From Meghimatium bilineatum (taxonomy: Eukaryota > Mollusca > Gastropoda > Stylommatophora > Philomycidae): a DNA stretch of 64,000 bases. The DNA is taken from the NCBI GenBank assembly GCA_034231615.1, contig CM067315.1, positions 11,369,915-11,433,914 of the forward strand, given 5' to 3'. This document shows positions 1 to 11,423 of this stretch, one piece after another (within the stretch, counting starts at the first letter, position 1; each line of letters starts with the position of its first letter). A program made the position numbers and the translations under genes. The notes under the pieces were generated by a model. The model worked only from the letters and a program-made list of their open reading frames with translations, searched no databases and was not told the origin of the DNA.

Positions 1-137
1 GTTCTCCAGCTTTGCAAAAACTGGTCTGGAGCTATATCAGTTTTTTGTTCTCCAGCTTTGCAAAACCTGGTCTGGAGCTATATACATTTTTTTGTGCTCC
101 AGCTTTGCGAAACCTGGTCTGGAGCTATAGCAGTTTT
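1..137. repeat. Minisatellite, about 46-bp unit, 3 copies, cut by window start
   Basis: Three near-identical copies begin with gttctccagctttgc and end in a T-run after ggagctata. Each unit contains an imperfect palindrome (ctccagctt / ctggtctggag). The array probably continues to the left of the window. Confidence 0.9.
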
Positions 138-499
138 TTAGGAGACGGAAATTCTCATTAGAACCAGATAACGCATACAAGCGTACGCTTATACACAAAC
201 ATGCATACCCACGTATACAAACTAGCATCTTCAAGACATGAGAACCGATGTATTGACAGTGGTTAGTGCACTGGATTTGTAGTCTGATATTTCATGGTTC
301 AGTTGTCAGTGATACTTAAAAAATGAACAACCTCAGCATCATGTGAGTCTCATTATACGAGTACCAGAGCAGTTTGTGATGAAGTAAATGTGACAGATGT
401 CATGCTGACAATGTCACCCTTATCATGTTTTTAGTCACGAATGCCAATGTGGCAACTGGGCCTGGACTTTTACTTCATTGTGCACAAAATGGTGCATGG
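138..499. other. Unassigned spacer
   Basis: No open frame of note, repeat or motif is recognised here. Confidence 0.5.
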
Positions 500-1010
500 T
501 GTCTTTCCAGACATGTCATAAGAGGCGACTAAGGAAAGAGGGGGATGGGCAGACAATCTGGCACCTGTGAAAAAAACCATTGTCACTGCATGTCTTGCCT
601 TGATTTCTTACTTTTATCTTCTGTGAAGTGGTCTTCATGGATGAGGTAGAAATGCAGGCCAGCAAACATTGCACATTTGTCCTTCTGTGGCAGACTCCTG
701 GCTGGCGAGGAATATTAAAATATGCCATCACTGTGGATGGGTCAATAAATCTGACAGAAGAATAATGAGATAATTGGTCCAGACGCATATTCTGCACTTC
801 TGAAAGAACGTGATGATCCTGGGATACTGCCGAACTGGAATGTCTCCCTCTGGGGAATAAACATGCATCTGTAAACCCCCTTAGCACAGCCATGCTTTTG
901 AGACTGCAAACCTTATGTGTTTGCATTTCACCTCGGTTACTCAACAGAGTAAGACTTATGATTTTGTCAGAATGGCTATGGACTGTTAAGAGCTACCTGC
1001 TCAATGTTAA
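500..1010 (+). mobile_element. Interspersed repeat R1, copy 1
   Basis: This stretch is colinear with 45372-45870. Shared landmarks in order are a ctaagg..ggggatgg block, cctgtgaaaaaaa.cattactgcatg, a tactgccg.actg block followed by a ccctc block, and cctcgg.t.ctcaac followed by ttttgtcagaa. Near its start it has gtcataagaggcgactaagg, which is also the core of retroposon S2. No protein or tail identifies the class. The open frame on the minus strand at 516-944 has no recognisable motif and is not called a gene. Confidence 0.6.
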
Positions 1011-1052
1011 AAATATTACTTCATTATAAGTATCTTCATGATTGTTTAGGAA

Positions 1053-1214
1053 AACCGTCACGAAAACGGATGTGCTGGGCCATTGGCGCAAATAAAACGG
1101 TCGACACAATTTCCATCTTTGGACTGCACCCTGCTGGAGGTCTTGTATGACCATTGTTCTGCTATAGGAGAGAACCAGCGGGAGTTTAAGAATGAACTCT
1201 GAAGAAGAAAAAGA
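1053..1214 (+). mobile_element. Short retroposon S1, copy 1 (full length, 162 bp)
   Basis: It matches four other copies in the window, with the core ggatgtg.tgggccattgg followed by cgcaaataaaacgg, and ends in gaa-rich sequence. A possible 7-bp duplication, ttaggaa, flanks it (1046-1052 and 1215-1221). No tRNA-type Pol III boxes are obvious. The length agrees with the copies at 6314, 23293 and 30478. Confidence 0.75.
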
Positions 1215-1276
1215 TTAGGAATCAGCATCACCGCACAAACAATTAAAAGGTAATACTGCTGTAAAACTGTATGAAA

Positions 1277-1656
1277 ATAGTACTTACGTAGAACACAGGT
1301 AATGTAGTATTACTGAACGACTACTAACACACTATCGATGTCGAGTGCTGACGTGAAAGAATACACACAACAGTACACAATCGTATAAATAATAGTGCAC
1401 AGGACATCTCACATCCACATTTCGCTTAGACACGTTAGTGTTCGTGATGTCATTCCTACTCGTCATTTAAAAAAAATGTTATATGCTTGTAATCTTGATA
1501 AATGCCTTTTGATCGAAACGTCCTATGTACTGTTATTTGTACGATTGTGTACTGTTGTGTGTATTCTTTCACGTCAGCATCCTACGTCATCTATCACGTC
1601 AGCGGTTAGTCGTCGTCCAGTAAGACTACATAACCTGTGTTCTACGTAAGTACTAT
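1277..1656. mobile_element. Fold-back element M3 with about 125-bp inverted arms
   Basis: The left arm (1277-1400) starts atagtacttacgtagaacac, and the reverse complement of the right arm (1527-1656) follows it closely. Shared blocks include gctgacgtgaaagaatacac and acagtacacaatcgta. The right arm has about 10 extra bases, with gctgacgtga duplicated. The loop is about 125 bp. A related single arm lies at 56376-56465. A non-autonomous DNA transposon or fold-back element is the best reading. Confidence 0.75.
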
Positions 1657-2097
1657 CATCACTGCACAAGAGGCATCCCCATGAATGCTCTACTTGCCAT
1701 TCCGTCAGCTATCTAAAAGTATATAAGCTCAGAGTCAAAGTCAGTTGTTGTTTGTGGGTTCTTCTGGTATTTCCAGTGAGTACGTACTTTTTTCCCTTCT
1801 CTCCTGGTCACTCGCATTTCTATCTGTCTCTGAACATGTGCATTGTCTTTTCCAGCATCCTTTTAATGCTTCATTATTTTATAGTGTATCCATGATTGCT
1901 CTAATTAATTCAGTCCAGGATCTTCTCATCACTTTGACATCCACTATAGCTTACCCGCCAATGTGTCAGATTTTTCATTGTCCCTGACTCCTGCATGTCC
2001 AGGACAGTATTTTTATGTATTTATTCATGTTATATCCATCAGTATCTTCCTCTTAGTCACACTAAAGAATACCCGCATAAAACCATATTAATATAAC
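1657..2097. other. Unassigned spacer
   Basis: AT-rich sequence. Short open frames lack codon structure or motifs and are not called. Confidence 0.5.
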
Positions 2098-2166
2098 ACA
2101 TGGGTGTGTGGTTAGAATGCCGTTCTCAGACACTTGAGGTCCCGGGTTCAATCCACGGTTTGGACA
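2098..2166 (+). mobile_element. tRNA-like sequence, probable SINE head
   Basis: An A-box-like tgtgtggttagaatg is followed about 30 bp later by a B-box-like gggttcaatcc. The acceptor ends do not pair, so a functional tRNA is unlikely. A decayed tRNA-derived SINE head fits better. Confidence 0.4.
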
Positions 2167-2659
2167 TGATTTTTTCTTTCGGAGGTACAATCAAAATTCT
2201 TCCTGTACTTGTCGCGGCGTCTGTTATGGCAAAGCGGTCTTTATTTCCACAGCCTATAGAAAGCATTCCTGCATTCATTCACAGTAAAACATGCAGTAAG
2301 TTTTTTAAAACCATATTACTCATAAAATTCAATAATGTGAAAAAGGTAATGTATTGGCTTACCTGCACGCCGTTGACATATGAAGCTATTGTTACTGGTG
2401 AGGTCAATACTATCCCAATGAGATCGTTCCAGACAAGTCCAGCCACCAGAGAGTGAAACATTAGTCGCTGAGACTCCATTCGAGTATGGTGTAGTACCGC
2501 AAGAGCCAAGAGATTGCCGACCTGAACACCAACAGAAAAACTTCATGTACAACTTCAATCCCTTTATAACAACTCAGTCTAGACCGTCGAAATATTTAAG
2601 TAATGACAGAAATTTGATATATAGGAGTAGCAAACAATAATTAATAAAAGACATTGGTG
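2167..2659. other. Unassigned spacer
   Basis: Short overlapping frames occur on both strands. None shows a domain, and nothing is called. Confidence 0.5.
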
Positions 2660-3125
2660 ATTATGAAGATTGTAGTTCAATTTAAAAATCTGTTTAAAAA
2701 TATGCGCTATAGCGAGATTGAAGCCCTTAATTGGGAGAGTACCGGTAGTTCAATTTAAAAATCTGTTAAAAAGTATGCACTGTTTTATCTGTTCTGTTAG
2801 TTCGTCCATCACAAGTAATGATGACCATTTATACATCCACTTTTGAAAATTCAGTTAGAATTATGACCATGCATAATAGTTTGTAGTTGGCTAATGAGTC
2901 ATATTCGAGCTGTAAATGTCCTTGGACAGTTTGGACATGGAATAACCATTGTAGGCGGATTTTGGTCTATCTTTGACTTTCTAGCTACTCTCCGTTGTTG
3001 GGCTGTAGCATTTTCCTCTCTTCACAAAAAAATGCACTATAGAGAAAGATTGAAACCCATAATTGGGGGAGTGTAGTTAATTGGAAAATCCGTTAAAAAG
3101 TATGCGCTATAGAGGGATTCAAGCA
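2660..3125. repeat. Dispersed duplication of an about 80-bp block
   Basis: The block gtagttcaatttaaaaatc ... aaaaatatgcgctatag ... gattgaagccc recurs at about 2671, 2752 and 3032-3120, separated by unrelated sequence. It ends just before a C-run (about 3149-3163). Confidence 0.6.
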
Positions 3126-3224
3126 CGCATATGAGGGTTGAATCCCTGCCCCCCCCCCCCCCCACCGAAAATAAGAACATGGATTTTAGTACTAAGAATT
3201 TAGCAAAACTCCACGCAAAAACTA

Positions 3225-4822
3225 ATATGAAAAAATGTTAATCGCTCCACACAAGAACATGTAAAAATGCCAAACATACCACACAAGAACACGTTATAAT
3301 ACCAATCACTCCACACAAGAACATGTAAAACTGCCTAACATACCACACAAGAACACGTTATAATACCAATCACTCCACACAAGAACATGTAAAACTGCCT
3401 AACATAACACAAGAACACGTTATAATACCAATCACTCCACACAAGAAAACGTTATAATACCAATCACTCCACACAAGAAAACGTTATACTACCAATCACT
3501 CCACACAAGAAAACGTTATAATACCAATCACTCCACACAAGAAAACGTTATACTACCAATCACTCCACACAAGAATACATTATAATACCAATGACTCCAC
3601 ACAAGAACAAGTTAGAATACCAATCACTCCACACAAGAACACGTTAGAATACCAATCACTCCACACAAGAACACGTTAGAATACCAATAACTCCACACAA
3701 GAACACGTTAGAATACCAATCACTCCACACAAGAACATGTAAGAATACCAACCTCTCCACACAAGAACACGTTAGAATACCAACCACCCCACACAAGAAA
3801 ATGTAAGAATACCAACCACTCCACACAAGAAAATGTAAGAATATCAACCACTCCACACAAGAAAATGTAAGAATACCAACCACTCCACACAAGAACACGT
3901 AAGAATACCAATCACTCCACACAAGAACATGCAATTATACCAACCACTCCACACAGGACCATGTAAGAATACCAACCTCTCCACACAAGAAAATGTAAGA
4001 ATACCAACCACACCACACAAGAAAATGTAATAATACCAACCACTCCACGCAAGAAAATGTAAGAATATCAACCTCTCCACACAAGAACACGTTAGAATAC
4101 CAACCTCTCCACACAAGAACACGTTAGAATACCAACCTCTCCACACAAGAACACGTTAGAATACCAACCTCTCCACACAAGAACATGCAATTATACCAAC
4201 CACTCCACACAGGACCATGTAAGAATACCAACCACTCCACACAAGAAAATGTAAGAATACCAACCACTCCACACAAGAACACGTTAGAATACCAATCCCT
4301 CCGCACAAGAACATGTAAGAATACCAACATCTCCACACAAGAACACGTAAGAATACCAATCATTCCACACAAGAACATGCAATTATACCAACCACTCCAC
4401 ACAGGACCATGTAAGAATACCAACCACTCCACACAGGACCATGTAAGAATACCAACCACTCCACACAAGAAAATGTAAGAATACCAACCACTCCACACAA
4501 GAAAATGTAAGAATACCAACCACACTACACAAGAAAATGTAAGAATACCAACCACTCCACACAAGAAAATGTAAGAATACCAACCACACCACACAAGAAA
4601 ATGTAAGAATACCAACCACTCCACACAAGAAAATGTAAGAATACCAACCACTCCACACAAGAAAATGTAAGAATACCAACCTCTCCACACAAGAAAATGT
4701 AAGAATACCAACCACTCCACACAAGAAAATGTAAGAATACCAACCACGCCACACAAGAAAATGTAAGAATACCAACCACTCCACACAAGAAAATGTAAGA
4801 ATACCAACCACTCCACATAGGA
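3225..4822. repeat. Minisatellite, 32-bp unit, about 48 copies
   Basis: The unit is roughly ccactccacacaagaaaatg plus taagaatacca. Distances between successive ccacacaag blocks are 32 bp through the homogeneous right half (4450-4820). The left part (3225-3700) is more diverged, with aacacgttataatacc variants and shortened units. Open frames on the minus strand cycle through all three phases of the unit because 32 is not a multiple of 3. They are not genes. Confidence 0.97.
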
Positions 4823-5750
4823 ACATGATGATCGGTGAAACAATTGTTGCTCCTGTTAGGCTCAAGGATACATCATCGCTTTCATTTGCATTTTTGTTTG
4901 TGACGTTGTCGTGTGCCCAGTACATTTTCGTGACATCTTCCTGATTCCACTCCATCCCTGGGGGTAAAGACATCTCTAGAACTCACAGATGGTCATTCGT
5001 TGACTGCACCTGGAATAGGAACATACACGAAGTGTTGTGCCGTATGTAAAAAAAGAAACAAGTCTTCAGTACTTACTGGCAAGATATGATATGAACAGTT
5101 GTGAATGTGCATTCATTTCATAACAGTCTTTAGTTGCAAACCATTGTATGTCAGTGATACCCAACTGGAGCCATATGGCCCAGTACAGGACCACTTCTTT
5201 TTTTTTTTACTGGGAGAAGTTGGGGAAAAGTGTCCCTCGAACGTGAGGGACATGACGAACAAAAAACCTAGAAAATATGGAAGCTGCTGACTGATATGAG
5301 TGGACCACAGGAAGGTGACTATATTTTTTATTTACAATATAATATAATGAAATATATTTGAACAGCGGACGTGAGAAAAATTGTGTTATGTCAGAGCTTT
5401 TTTACCATAAAAATAATGGATGTTGTCATTCGACAAACTGAAACCTCAGAGACGGATTATTATCCCTTTATTACATTATTTAATGTTTCACATGATAAAA
5501 ACATGATGACTGAATACTCCAAGTGTATACGGTTCAGGTATGCATAATATTAAAACATTTCTTGGGAAAACTTATATATTAATATGTCTCCATGAGTGTG
5601 GTACCCTTTTCTCTATAATGTGATATTTGGAGGAAAATTAGTATATGTTTCTAAAAATTGAATGCAGAAATTAACAAAAATGGTATCAATACTAAACATT
5701 TCATTTTAGAAAATAAAGTGAAACTAAATAAAACAAATATTTAAAGAAAA
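4823..5750. other. Unassigned AT-rich spacer
   Basis: No domain-bearing frame or repeat is recognised. A T-run occurs near 5199. Confidence 0.5.
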
Positions 5751-5751
5751 T

Positions 5752-5863
5752 TGGTAGCTTATCTTATTCATGACGTAGCCATCATCCCAGCATTTTGTGG
5801 CTGTAGTGATTTTCTAGGCAATAAAAATATGTTCAGTAGTTTGCTATTGCTTGTTGAACGATA
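5752..5863 (-). mobile_element. tRNA-derived SINE S4, 3' half (interrupted copy)
   Basis: The sequence is the reverse complement of the 3' half of the S4 copy at 57219, with gtagccatcat, cccagca and tggctgtagtgattttct. The head of the same copy lies at 6095-6186, on the other side of an S2 insertion. Confidence 0.7.
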
Positions 5864-6094
5864 GCAACACTGTTTACCTTCCACGCATGTCGTAAAAGGC
5901 GACTAAGGAAGTTATGGGATGGAGTTGGTTGTCCCATCCCATATAGGTCAGTGACCCAAATCCATGCGGAAGTCGGATGTGTCAGGCAGAAAGGCGCAGC
6001 TATCGCAGTAATGCTGTAAACCATGATACAACGCATTCCGTTCTCCGGACTACATCCTGCTAATCTGCAGGAGTTTGAGAACGAACGCAGAAGA
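5862..6094 (+). mobile_element. Retroposon S2, 5'-truncated, inserted in SINE S4
   Basis: It starts at agcaacactgtttacc, so about the first 40 bases of S2 are missing. It carries the core gtcgtaaaaggcgactaagg, the ggatgg...ccatccc hairpin region, the ggcagaaaggcgcagctatc block, and the end gagaacgaacgcagaagaag. About 10 bp of the host SINE is missing at the junction, and no clean duplication is visible. Confidence 0.75.
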
Positions 6095-6186
6095 AGAAAT
6101 TTCTATGGCGGGGATCGAACTCGGTACATTGTCAGCTCACAGACGTGCTATACACCACTTCGTCACAGCGCCAGACAAGAAAAATA
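6095..6186 (-). mobile_element. SINE S4, tRNA-like head
   Basis: On the minus strand it has the B-box-like gttcgatcc and, further 3' on the plus strand, the A-box complement ccacttcgtcaca. It belongs with 5752-5863. Confidence 0.7.
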
Positions 6187-6313
6187 TACCTTGTAAAAAT
6201 GTACACACATTTTGTATCTTTCAACTTGAAAGTTTCAAGGAACCATCGATAAATATATAGCTTTAAAGGGAAATAACCCTTAGAAATTGTGAACACAAAA
6301 ATTACGAAGATAT

Positions 6314-6474
6314 CTTCTTCTTCTTCAGCGTTCATCCTCAAACTTCCGCTGGATCTCCCTTGTAGCGTGACCATGGTCCTACTAGATTTCCATTAGGATG
6401 TAGTCCAGAGAATGGAAATGCGTGTGCCGCTGTTTTATTTGCGCCAATGGCCCGACACATCCGTCTTCGGCGGG
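6314..6474 (-). mobile_element. Retroposon S1, copy 2 (161 bp, 10-bp duplication)
   Basis: Full-length S1 in reverse orientation. A perfect 10-bp direct repeat, acgaagatat, flanks it (6304-6313 and 6475-6484). It reads cccgccgaagacgg at its 5' end and gaacgctgaagaagaagaag at its 3' end. The perfect duplication suggests a fairly recent insertion. Confidence 0.85.
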
Positions 6475-6484
6475 ACGAAGATAT

Positions 6485-6814
6485 AATAGTCGAAATCGTG
6501 TTTTGTAAAAAACACCAAAAAAGCACCACACTGCGTAATATAGGGTTAACAGTTGTATTTAGCTGAAAATTGTCATGGGTGTAATAGGTTGAGTATAACT
6601 GACGTAATGCAGGTAATGCAAGAAAGTATTAATAGTTGAAGCTACAATAATCTACATCTATAACACAATATCTACATCCATGGCACAATCATCTACATCG
6701 GAGCAACGAAATGTGTGTAACGTGATCATATTCTGTGCACTCTGGATTAAAAACCCAGATCACGGTTCTCACACGTGCGGCACAATGGCTACAGAAGTTA
6801 TTGTTTACATTGTT
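6485..6814. other. Unassigned spacer
   Basis: A short atctacatc-type microrepeat lies at 6645-6700. Nothing else is recognised. Confidence 0.5.
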
Positions 6815-7846
6815 CAGGCTCTATCGTCACATACTAAGTTAAAACAAATTGTGGCATTACACTCATCGTCACAAACTGAGTTAAAACAAATCGTGGCATT
6901 GCACTTATCGTCACACACTGAGTTAAAACAAATCGTGGCATTGCACTTATCGTCACACACTGAGTTAAAACAAATCGTGGCATTGCACTCATCGTCACAC
7001 ACTGAGTTAAAACAAATCGTGGCATTGCACTCATCGTCACAAACTGAGTTAAAACAAATTGCGGCATTGCACTCATCGTCACACACTGAGTTAAAACAAA
7101 TTGTGGCATTGCACTCATCGTCACAAACTGAGTTAAAACAAATCGTGGCATTACACTCATCGTCACAAACTGAGTTAAAACAAATCGTGGCATTGCACTT
7201 ATCGTCACACACTGAGTTAAAGCAAATTGTGGCATTGCACTCATTGTCACACACTGAGTTACCACAAATCGTGGCATTGCACTTATCGTTACACACTGAG
7301 TTAAAACAAATCGTGGCATTGTGCTCATTGTCACACACTGAGTTACCACAAATCGTGGCATTGCACTCATCGTCACACACTGAGTTAAAGCAAATCGTGG
7401 CATTGCACTCATCGTCACACACTGAGTTAAAACAAATCGTGGCATTGCACTCATCGTCACACACTGAGTTAAAACTAATCGTGGCATTGCACTCATCGTC
7501 ACACACTGAGTTAAAACAAATCGTGGCATTGCACTCATCGTCACACACTGAGTTACCACAAATCGTGGCATTGCACTCATCGTCACACACTGAGTTAAAA
7601 CAAATCGTGGCATTGCACTCATCGTCACACATTGAGTTAAAACAAATCGTGGCATTGCACTCATCGTCACACACTGAGTTAAAACAAATCGTGGCATTAC
7701 ACTCACCGTCACACACTGAGTTAAAACAAATCGTGGCACTGCACTCATCGTCATACACTGAGTTAAAACAAATCGTGGCATTACACTCACCGTCACACAC
7801 TGAGTTAAAACAAATCGTGGCACTGCACTCATCGTCACACACTGAG
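6815..7846. repeat. Minisatellite, 42-bp unit, about 24 copies
   Basis: The unit is roughly acactgagttaaaacaaatc plus gtggcattgcactcatcgtc. As 42 is divisible by 3, three long frames stay open across it (6680-7915 plus; 6814-7932 and 6834-7868 minus). The plus frame repeats ELKQIVALHSSSHT. Openness in several phases on both strands is what a period divisible by 3 produces. There is no signal peptide, codon bias or domain to support a protein, so no CDS is called. Confidence 0.95.
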
Positions 7847-8006
7847 TCACACAGAAGCGGGATTTCACAGGAAGTTATGTGGTTTCTTTTTTTCTCTCTA
7901 AAAGTGTTACCATGAGGAATTTCAGGTTGCAAACTAAATTACCTTTAATAATGTCTGGCACACGGTAAACGTACCGCAGACTTACTCTCTGGGCACGGCA
8001 TAGAAA

Positions 8007-8010
<4 letters not shown>

Positions 8011-8050
<40 letters not shown>
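8011..8050. repeat. (GT)n microsatellite
   Basis: About 19 uninterrupted GT dinucleotides. Confidence 0.98.
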
Positions 8051-8051
<1 letters not shown>

Positions 8052-8144
8052 CGTATACTTGTTTGCGTGTGTGGATTGTACATACGTATGTTAGTATTGG
8101 TCGAGTGTGTGCGTTTGAAATACATGCGCCATAATTTTAAACTA

Positions 8145-8510
8145 CTACAAACCTTCAATCATCACATTTCTACAAACCTTCAATTACCACATTTCTACAA
8201 ACCTTCAATTACCACATTTCTACACACCTTCAAACACCACATTTCTACAAACCTTCATTCACCACATTTCTACAAACCTTCAAACACCACATTTCTACAA
8301 ACCTTCAATCACCCCATTTCTACAAACCTTCAAACGCCACATTTCTACAAACAATCAATCACCACATTTCTACAAACCTTCAATTACCACATTTCTACAA
8401 ACCTTCAAACATCACATTTCTACAAACCTTCAAACATCATATTTCTACAAACCTTCAAACACTACATTACTACAAACCTTCAAACACCACTGCCGTCATC
8501 ACAACATTTC
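8145..8510. repeat. Minisatellite, 25-bp unit, about 14 copies
   Basis: The unit is roughly cacatttctacaaaccttca plus atcac, with caaacac and caattac variants. The open frame 8013-8513 is an artefact of the array. Confidence 0.95.
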
Positions 8511-8770
8511 TAGAAACATTATATTAGTGGCATTCAGGGACGTAGATACGTCTTCTGTAAATGGAGGTAGGGTCATTCCCTCCTTTTTTGGGCAGTTCTT
8601 TCTTAGTTGTGAGATTTTGGTGATCTTTTACCTTTTCGTGAAACCAATTTGGAAGGGGGAGAGGGAACCTGCTTTTTGTGGCTTGCTTCCCAGTACTAAT
8701 TTTCATAGTCTGATTTCCTATGATTGGGGGGGGGGGGGGTTGACCCCACAACCATTAACCTCTTCCTTTT
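8511..8770. other. Unassigned spacer with G-run
   Basis: A run of about 12 G lies at about 8726-8738, close to the start of the LINE tail. No gene is recognised. Confidence 0.5.
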
Positions 8771-9450
8771 TCATCATCATCATCAAGTGACGTCTCCGCA
8801 ACGGATCTCCAACATCCCATGTCTCTCGTCTTGGTTGTGCATTCTGCTAGACTGTAACCTGTCCATCGTGCAATTTTACTCTCCCACTTGTATCTCTGCC
8901 TACCTCTTGCTCGCTTCCCATTTACTTTACCCTCAAGTAAGATCTTCAATAAGGTGTCATGTCTTTTAATGTGTCCAAAATATTTTATTAGTTTGATCTT
9001 TATTTCTCTTAGTAGTTCTTTCTTCATATTAAGTGTTTTAAGCACCCCTTTATTTGTTTTCTTCTCTTTCCATGATGTTCTCCATATTCTTCTATATGCC
9101 CACATCTTAAAGTCATCAATTCTGTCTTCTAATTGTTTATTTAGTGTCCATGTTTCTGAGCCATAAATTAATATATAATAGATGTAGCATTTTATAATTA
9201 TCATTTTAACTTGTTTGTAATTTGTTTAGATGTTACTATTTTCCTCATGACATTGAAGGTACTTTTAGCCATTCCTATTCTCCTTTTAACTTCTGTTTCA
9301 CATCTGTCATCATTTGTGACTATGTGCCCAAGATATTGATAATGTTTTACCTGTTGTAGTTTCTCTCCGTATATATTTATGTTTACCTCTTGTTCTTCTG
9401 TGTCTTTGCTGACTATCATGGTTCCTCTTTGCCTACTATCTATAGGCTTA
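8771..9450 (-). mobile_element. LINE-C 3' end: reverse transcriptase C-terminal region
   Basis: On the minus strand, frame pieces at 9201-9419 (YLGHIVTNDDRCETEVKRR...) and 8755-9204 (YGSETWTLNKQLEDRID, YFGHIKRHDTLLKILLEGK, ..GKRARGRQRYKW...) match the region after the RT palm in endonuclease-reverse transcriptase LINEs. The element ends in a (GAT)n tail, seen as tcatcatcatcatca at 8771-8785. It is 5'-truncated and frameshifted. The copy at 14103-14678 is about 90% identical by eye. The exact clade is unassigned. Confidence 0.85.
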
Positions 9451-9777
9451 AATATAATAAAAATTGAAGTGTACGCTAAACTGGTGTAACCGGCGTTGTT
9501 GCCTACCAGGACGGGGCGAGATATCAGGCGGTGCAGATATCTCTACTGAATGCTCCATGTATCCATCGACGGACAGCATCAAGCGAGTATGAGCCACTTT
9601 AGAGTCACTTAAACAAACACAGTATAGAGTTTTATAGGAACCTCTAAATGAAGAGTGTGTGTGAGATAATGGGATGTGAGTGGACATATAAATGTATAAT
9701 TTATGTTAGGGAACAATCCTTTCAACCGCAGACTTTAGTCCAATTTGGTTATAACAGAGATGTAACCATAAAAAAAT
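9451..9777. other. Unassigned spacer
   Basis: It ends with a block (9712-9775) whose ttcaacc.caaacg..agtccaattt motif recurs at about 27165 and, in part, at about 59868. That suggests another dispersed repeat too diverged to delimit. Confidence 0.4.
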
Positions 9778-10088
9778 AATGGAGTTGGTGGTCGTCGAAG
9801 TTTAAATTAATAATTTCAGAAGTTGGTGGTCGTCGAGTGTAAACTAATAATTTCAGGAGTTGGTGCTCGTCGAGTGTAAACTAATAATTTCAGGAGTTGG
9901 TGCTCGTCGAGTGTAAACTAATAATTTCAGGAGTTGGTGCTCGTCGAGTGTAAACTAATAATTTCAGGAGTTGGTGCTCGTCGAGTGTAAACTAATAATT
10001 TCAGGAGTTGGTGCTCGTCGAGTGTAAACTAATAATTTCAGGAGTTGGTGCTCGTCGAGTGTAAACTAATAATTTCAGGAGTTGGTGG
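9778..10088. repeat. Minisatellite, 37-bp unit, about 8 copies
   Basis: The unit is ggagttggtgctcgtcgagt plus gtaaactaataatttca. Six central units are essentially identical, which implies recent homogenisation. Confidence 0.95.
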
Positions 10089-10189
10089 TACGATATTTTC
10101 TACTAGTAATGCATGTGTGTGTGTTTATGTGCGTAAGAGATCGTATCATCATCATCATCATCATCAGGTAGCAAATCCTGAACAGGATG

Positions 10190-10415
10190 TAGCATCACAA
10201 CATTTCATCACAACCTTTCATCACAACATTTCATCACAACCTTTCATCACAACCTTTCATCACAACCTTTCATCACAACCTTTCATCACAACCTTTCATC
10301 ACAACCTTTCATCACAACCTTTCATCACAACCTTTCATCACAACCTTTCATCACAACCTTTCATCACAACCTTTCATCATAACCTTTCATCACAACCTTT
10401 CATCACAACATTTCG
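10190..10415. repeat. Minisatellite, 13-bp unit, about 16 copies
   Basis: The unit is atcacaacctttc. It lies inside the 3' end of the LINE at 10141-11820. Confidence 0.95.
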
Positions 10416-10560
10416 AAATTCTGTCGATCTTGAGCTAGTCTTCCTATTTCTGTTACTGTCATGTTCATGTGATCTTTGATGTCTTGCGTCCATCTTATTC
10501 TTGGTCTACCTCTTGTTCATCACCCTAGCATCATCCCCTCCATTATGGTTTTCTCTAGGC

Positions 10561-11423
10561 CAGGGGACGGCACCCTTTTGCTAACTATGTGCCAACTTAC
10601 GGTTTCAAATTATTCAAAGTGCCAACATCACATATCATTTAATCAAGTTGAGGTCAATATTCTTATTTTACAGTATATTTAATTTTTATAATTTAATTGA
10701 TTAATATATAGTGATATTCAATAATATGTAAAGTTGTAAACAACATTTTTTTAAATAGAGGTTCTTGAAACATTAAAAAAAAAACTTTTTTTATTATTAA
10801 TGGGAGCCTTGCCCTTGCATGGTCTTGGCCTCAATATTGACAACATACTTTGTCACTGAGTTTGACACAATTTTCTGAATGTTCAGGCGTTAGGAGACTA
10901 TCCTGTGGATTTAGCACTGCTTTCATGTGAGAGAAAATTTGCTTACAGGAATAGGTTGATCCAAAAGCTGAAAGTAGAGCAAAAGCAATTTTCTTCAAAC
11001 AGATGTAATAATTTGGAAGGAATGTCCAACAGCTGAGAATAGCTGCAGACTTTTCTAGATTTTCATTTTCCAGAGACTTTCGTAGTTCAACACATTTTGA
11101 TGTCCATAATTCTGAATATCTGAAGTCAATCTGTTGCATTTCAAAGTCATCAATATCAATCCGACTAAATAGTTCCAACTGGGTAGTTTCCAAATCAGTT
11201 ATATCATGCTTAATGAGATACGAAAATAAGGATCCATGAATGTGAAAGTCTTTACTTCGTTTATCAAATTCTTTTTGAGTGCTTCGGTGTACTCTTGAAG
11301 CTCATCTACATTTACTTCAAATTGATTTTCAACGTTATACAGGAAACGTGAAGAGTCTGCGTGCCATTTGAAATTACCTGGCGTGCCAAGTGTGGCACGC
11401 GTGCCATAAGTTTCCGACCCCTT
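10561..11423 (-). mobile_element. Internally deleted hAT transposon with transposase C-terminal remnant
   Basis: The ends are caggggacggcac and, reversed, aaggggtcggaaact, with ggcacgcgtgcc near one end. The flanks are ctctaggc (10553-10560) and gtctaggc (11424-11431). That is an 8-bp duplication with one mismatch, in the nTCTAGnn form known for Ac-type hAT elements. Minus-strand frames 11199-11483 and 10831-11193 encode a decayed transposase C-terminus. The block FGSTYSCKQIFSHMK followed by ...LTPEH resembles the hAT dimerisation domain. At 863 bp it is much shorter than autonomous hATs, and the catalytic core is missing. Confidence 0.85.

Noticed and set aside
3225-4822. CRISPR array
   Set aside because: Units are contiguous with no unique spacers, the setting is eukaryotic, and there are no cas-like genes.
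4124-4973. Long Trp/Cys-rich membrane-like frames on the minus strand
   Set aside because: Each is one phase of the 32-bp array. The same amino-acid block appears in every frame, shifted.
6680-7915. 411-codon open frame as a repeat protein gene
   Set aside because: The array period is 42 bp, so absence of a stop in one unit keeps the frame open throughout. Two minus-strand frames are equally open, and no flanking coding sequence or signal peptide is present.
8527-8790. Small plus- and minus-strand proteins around a G-run
   Set aside because: They are open mainly because of the homopolymer and adjacent repeat. No motif or partner exon is seen.
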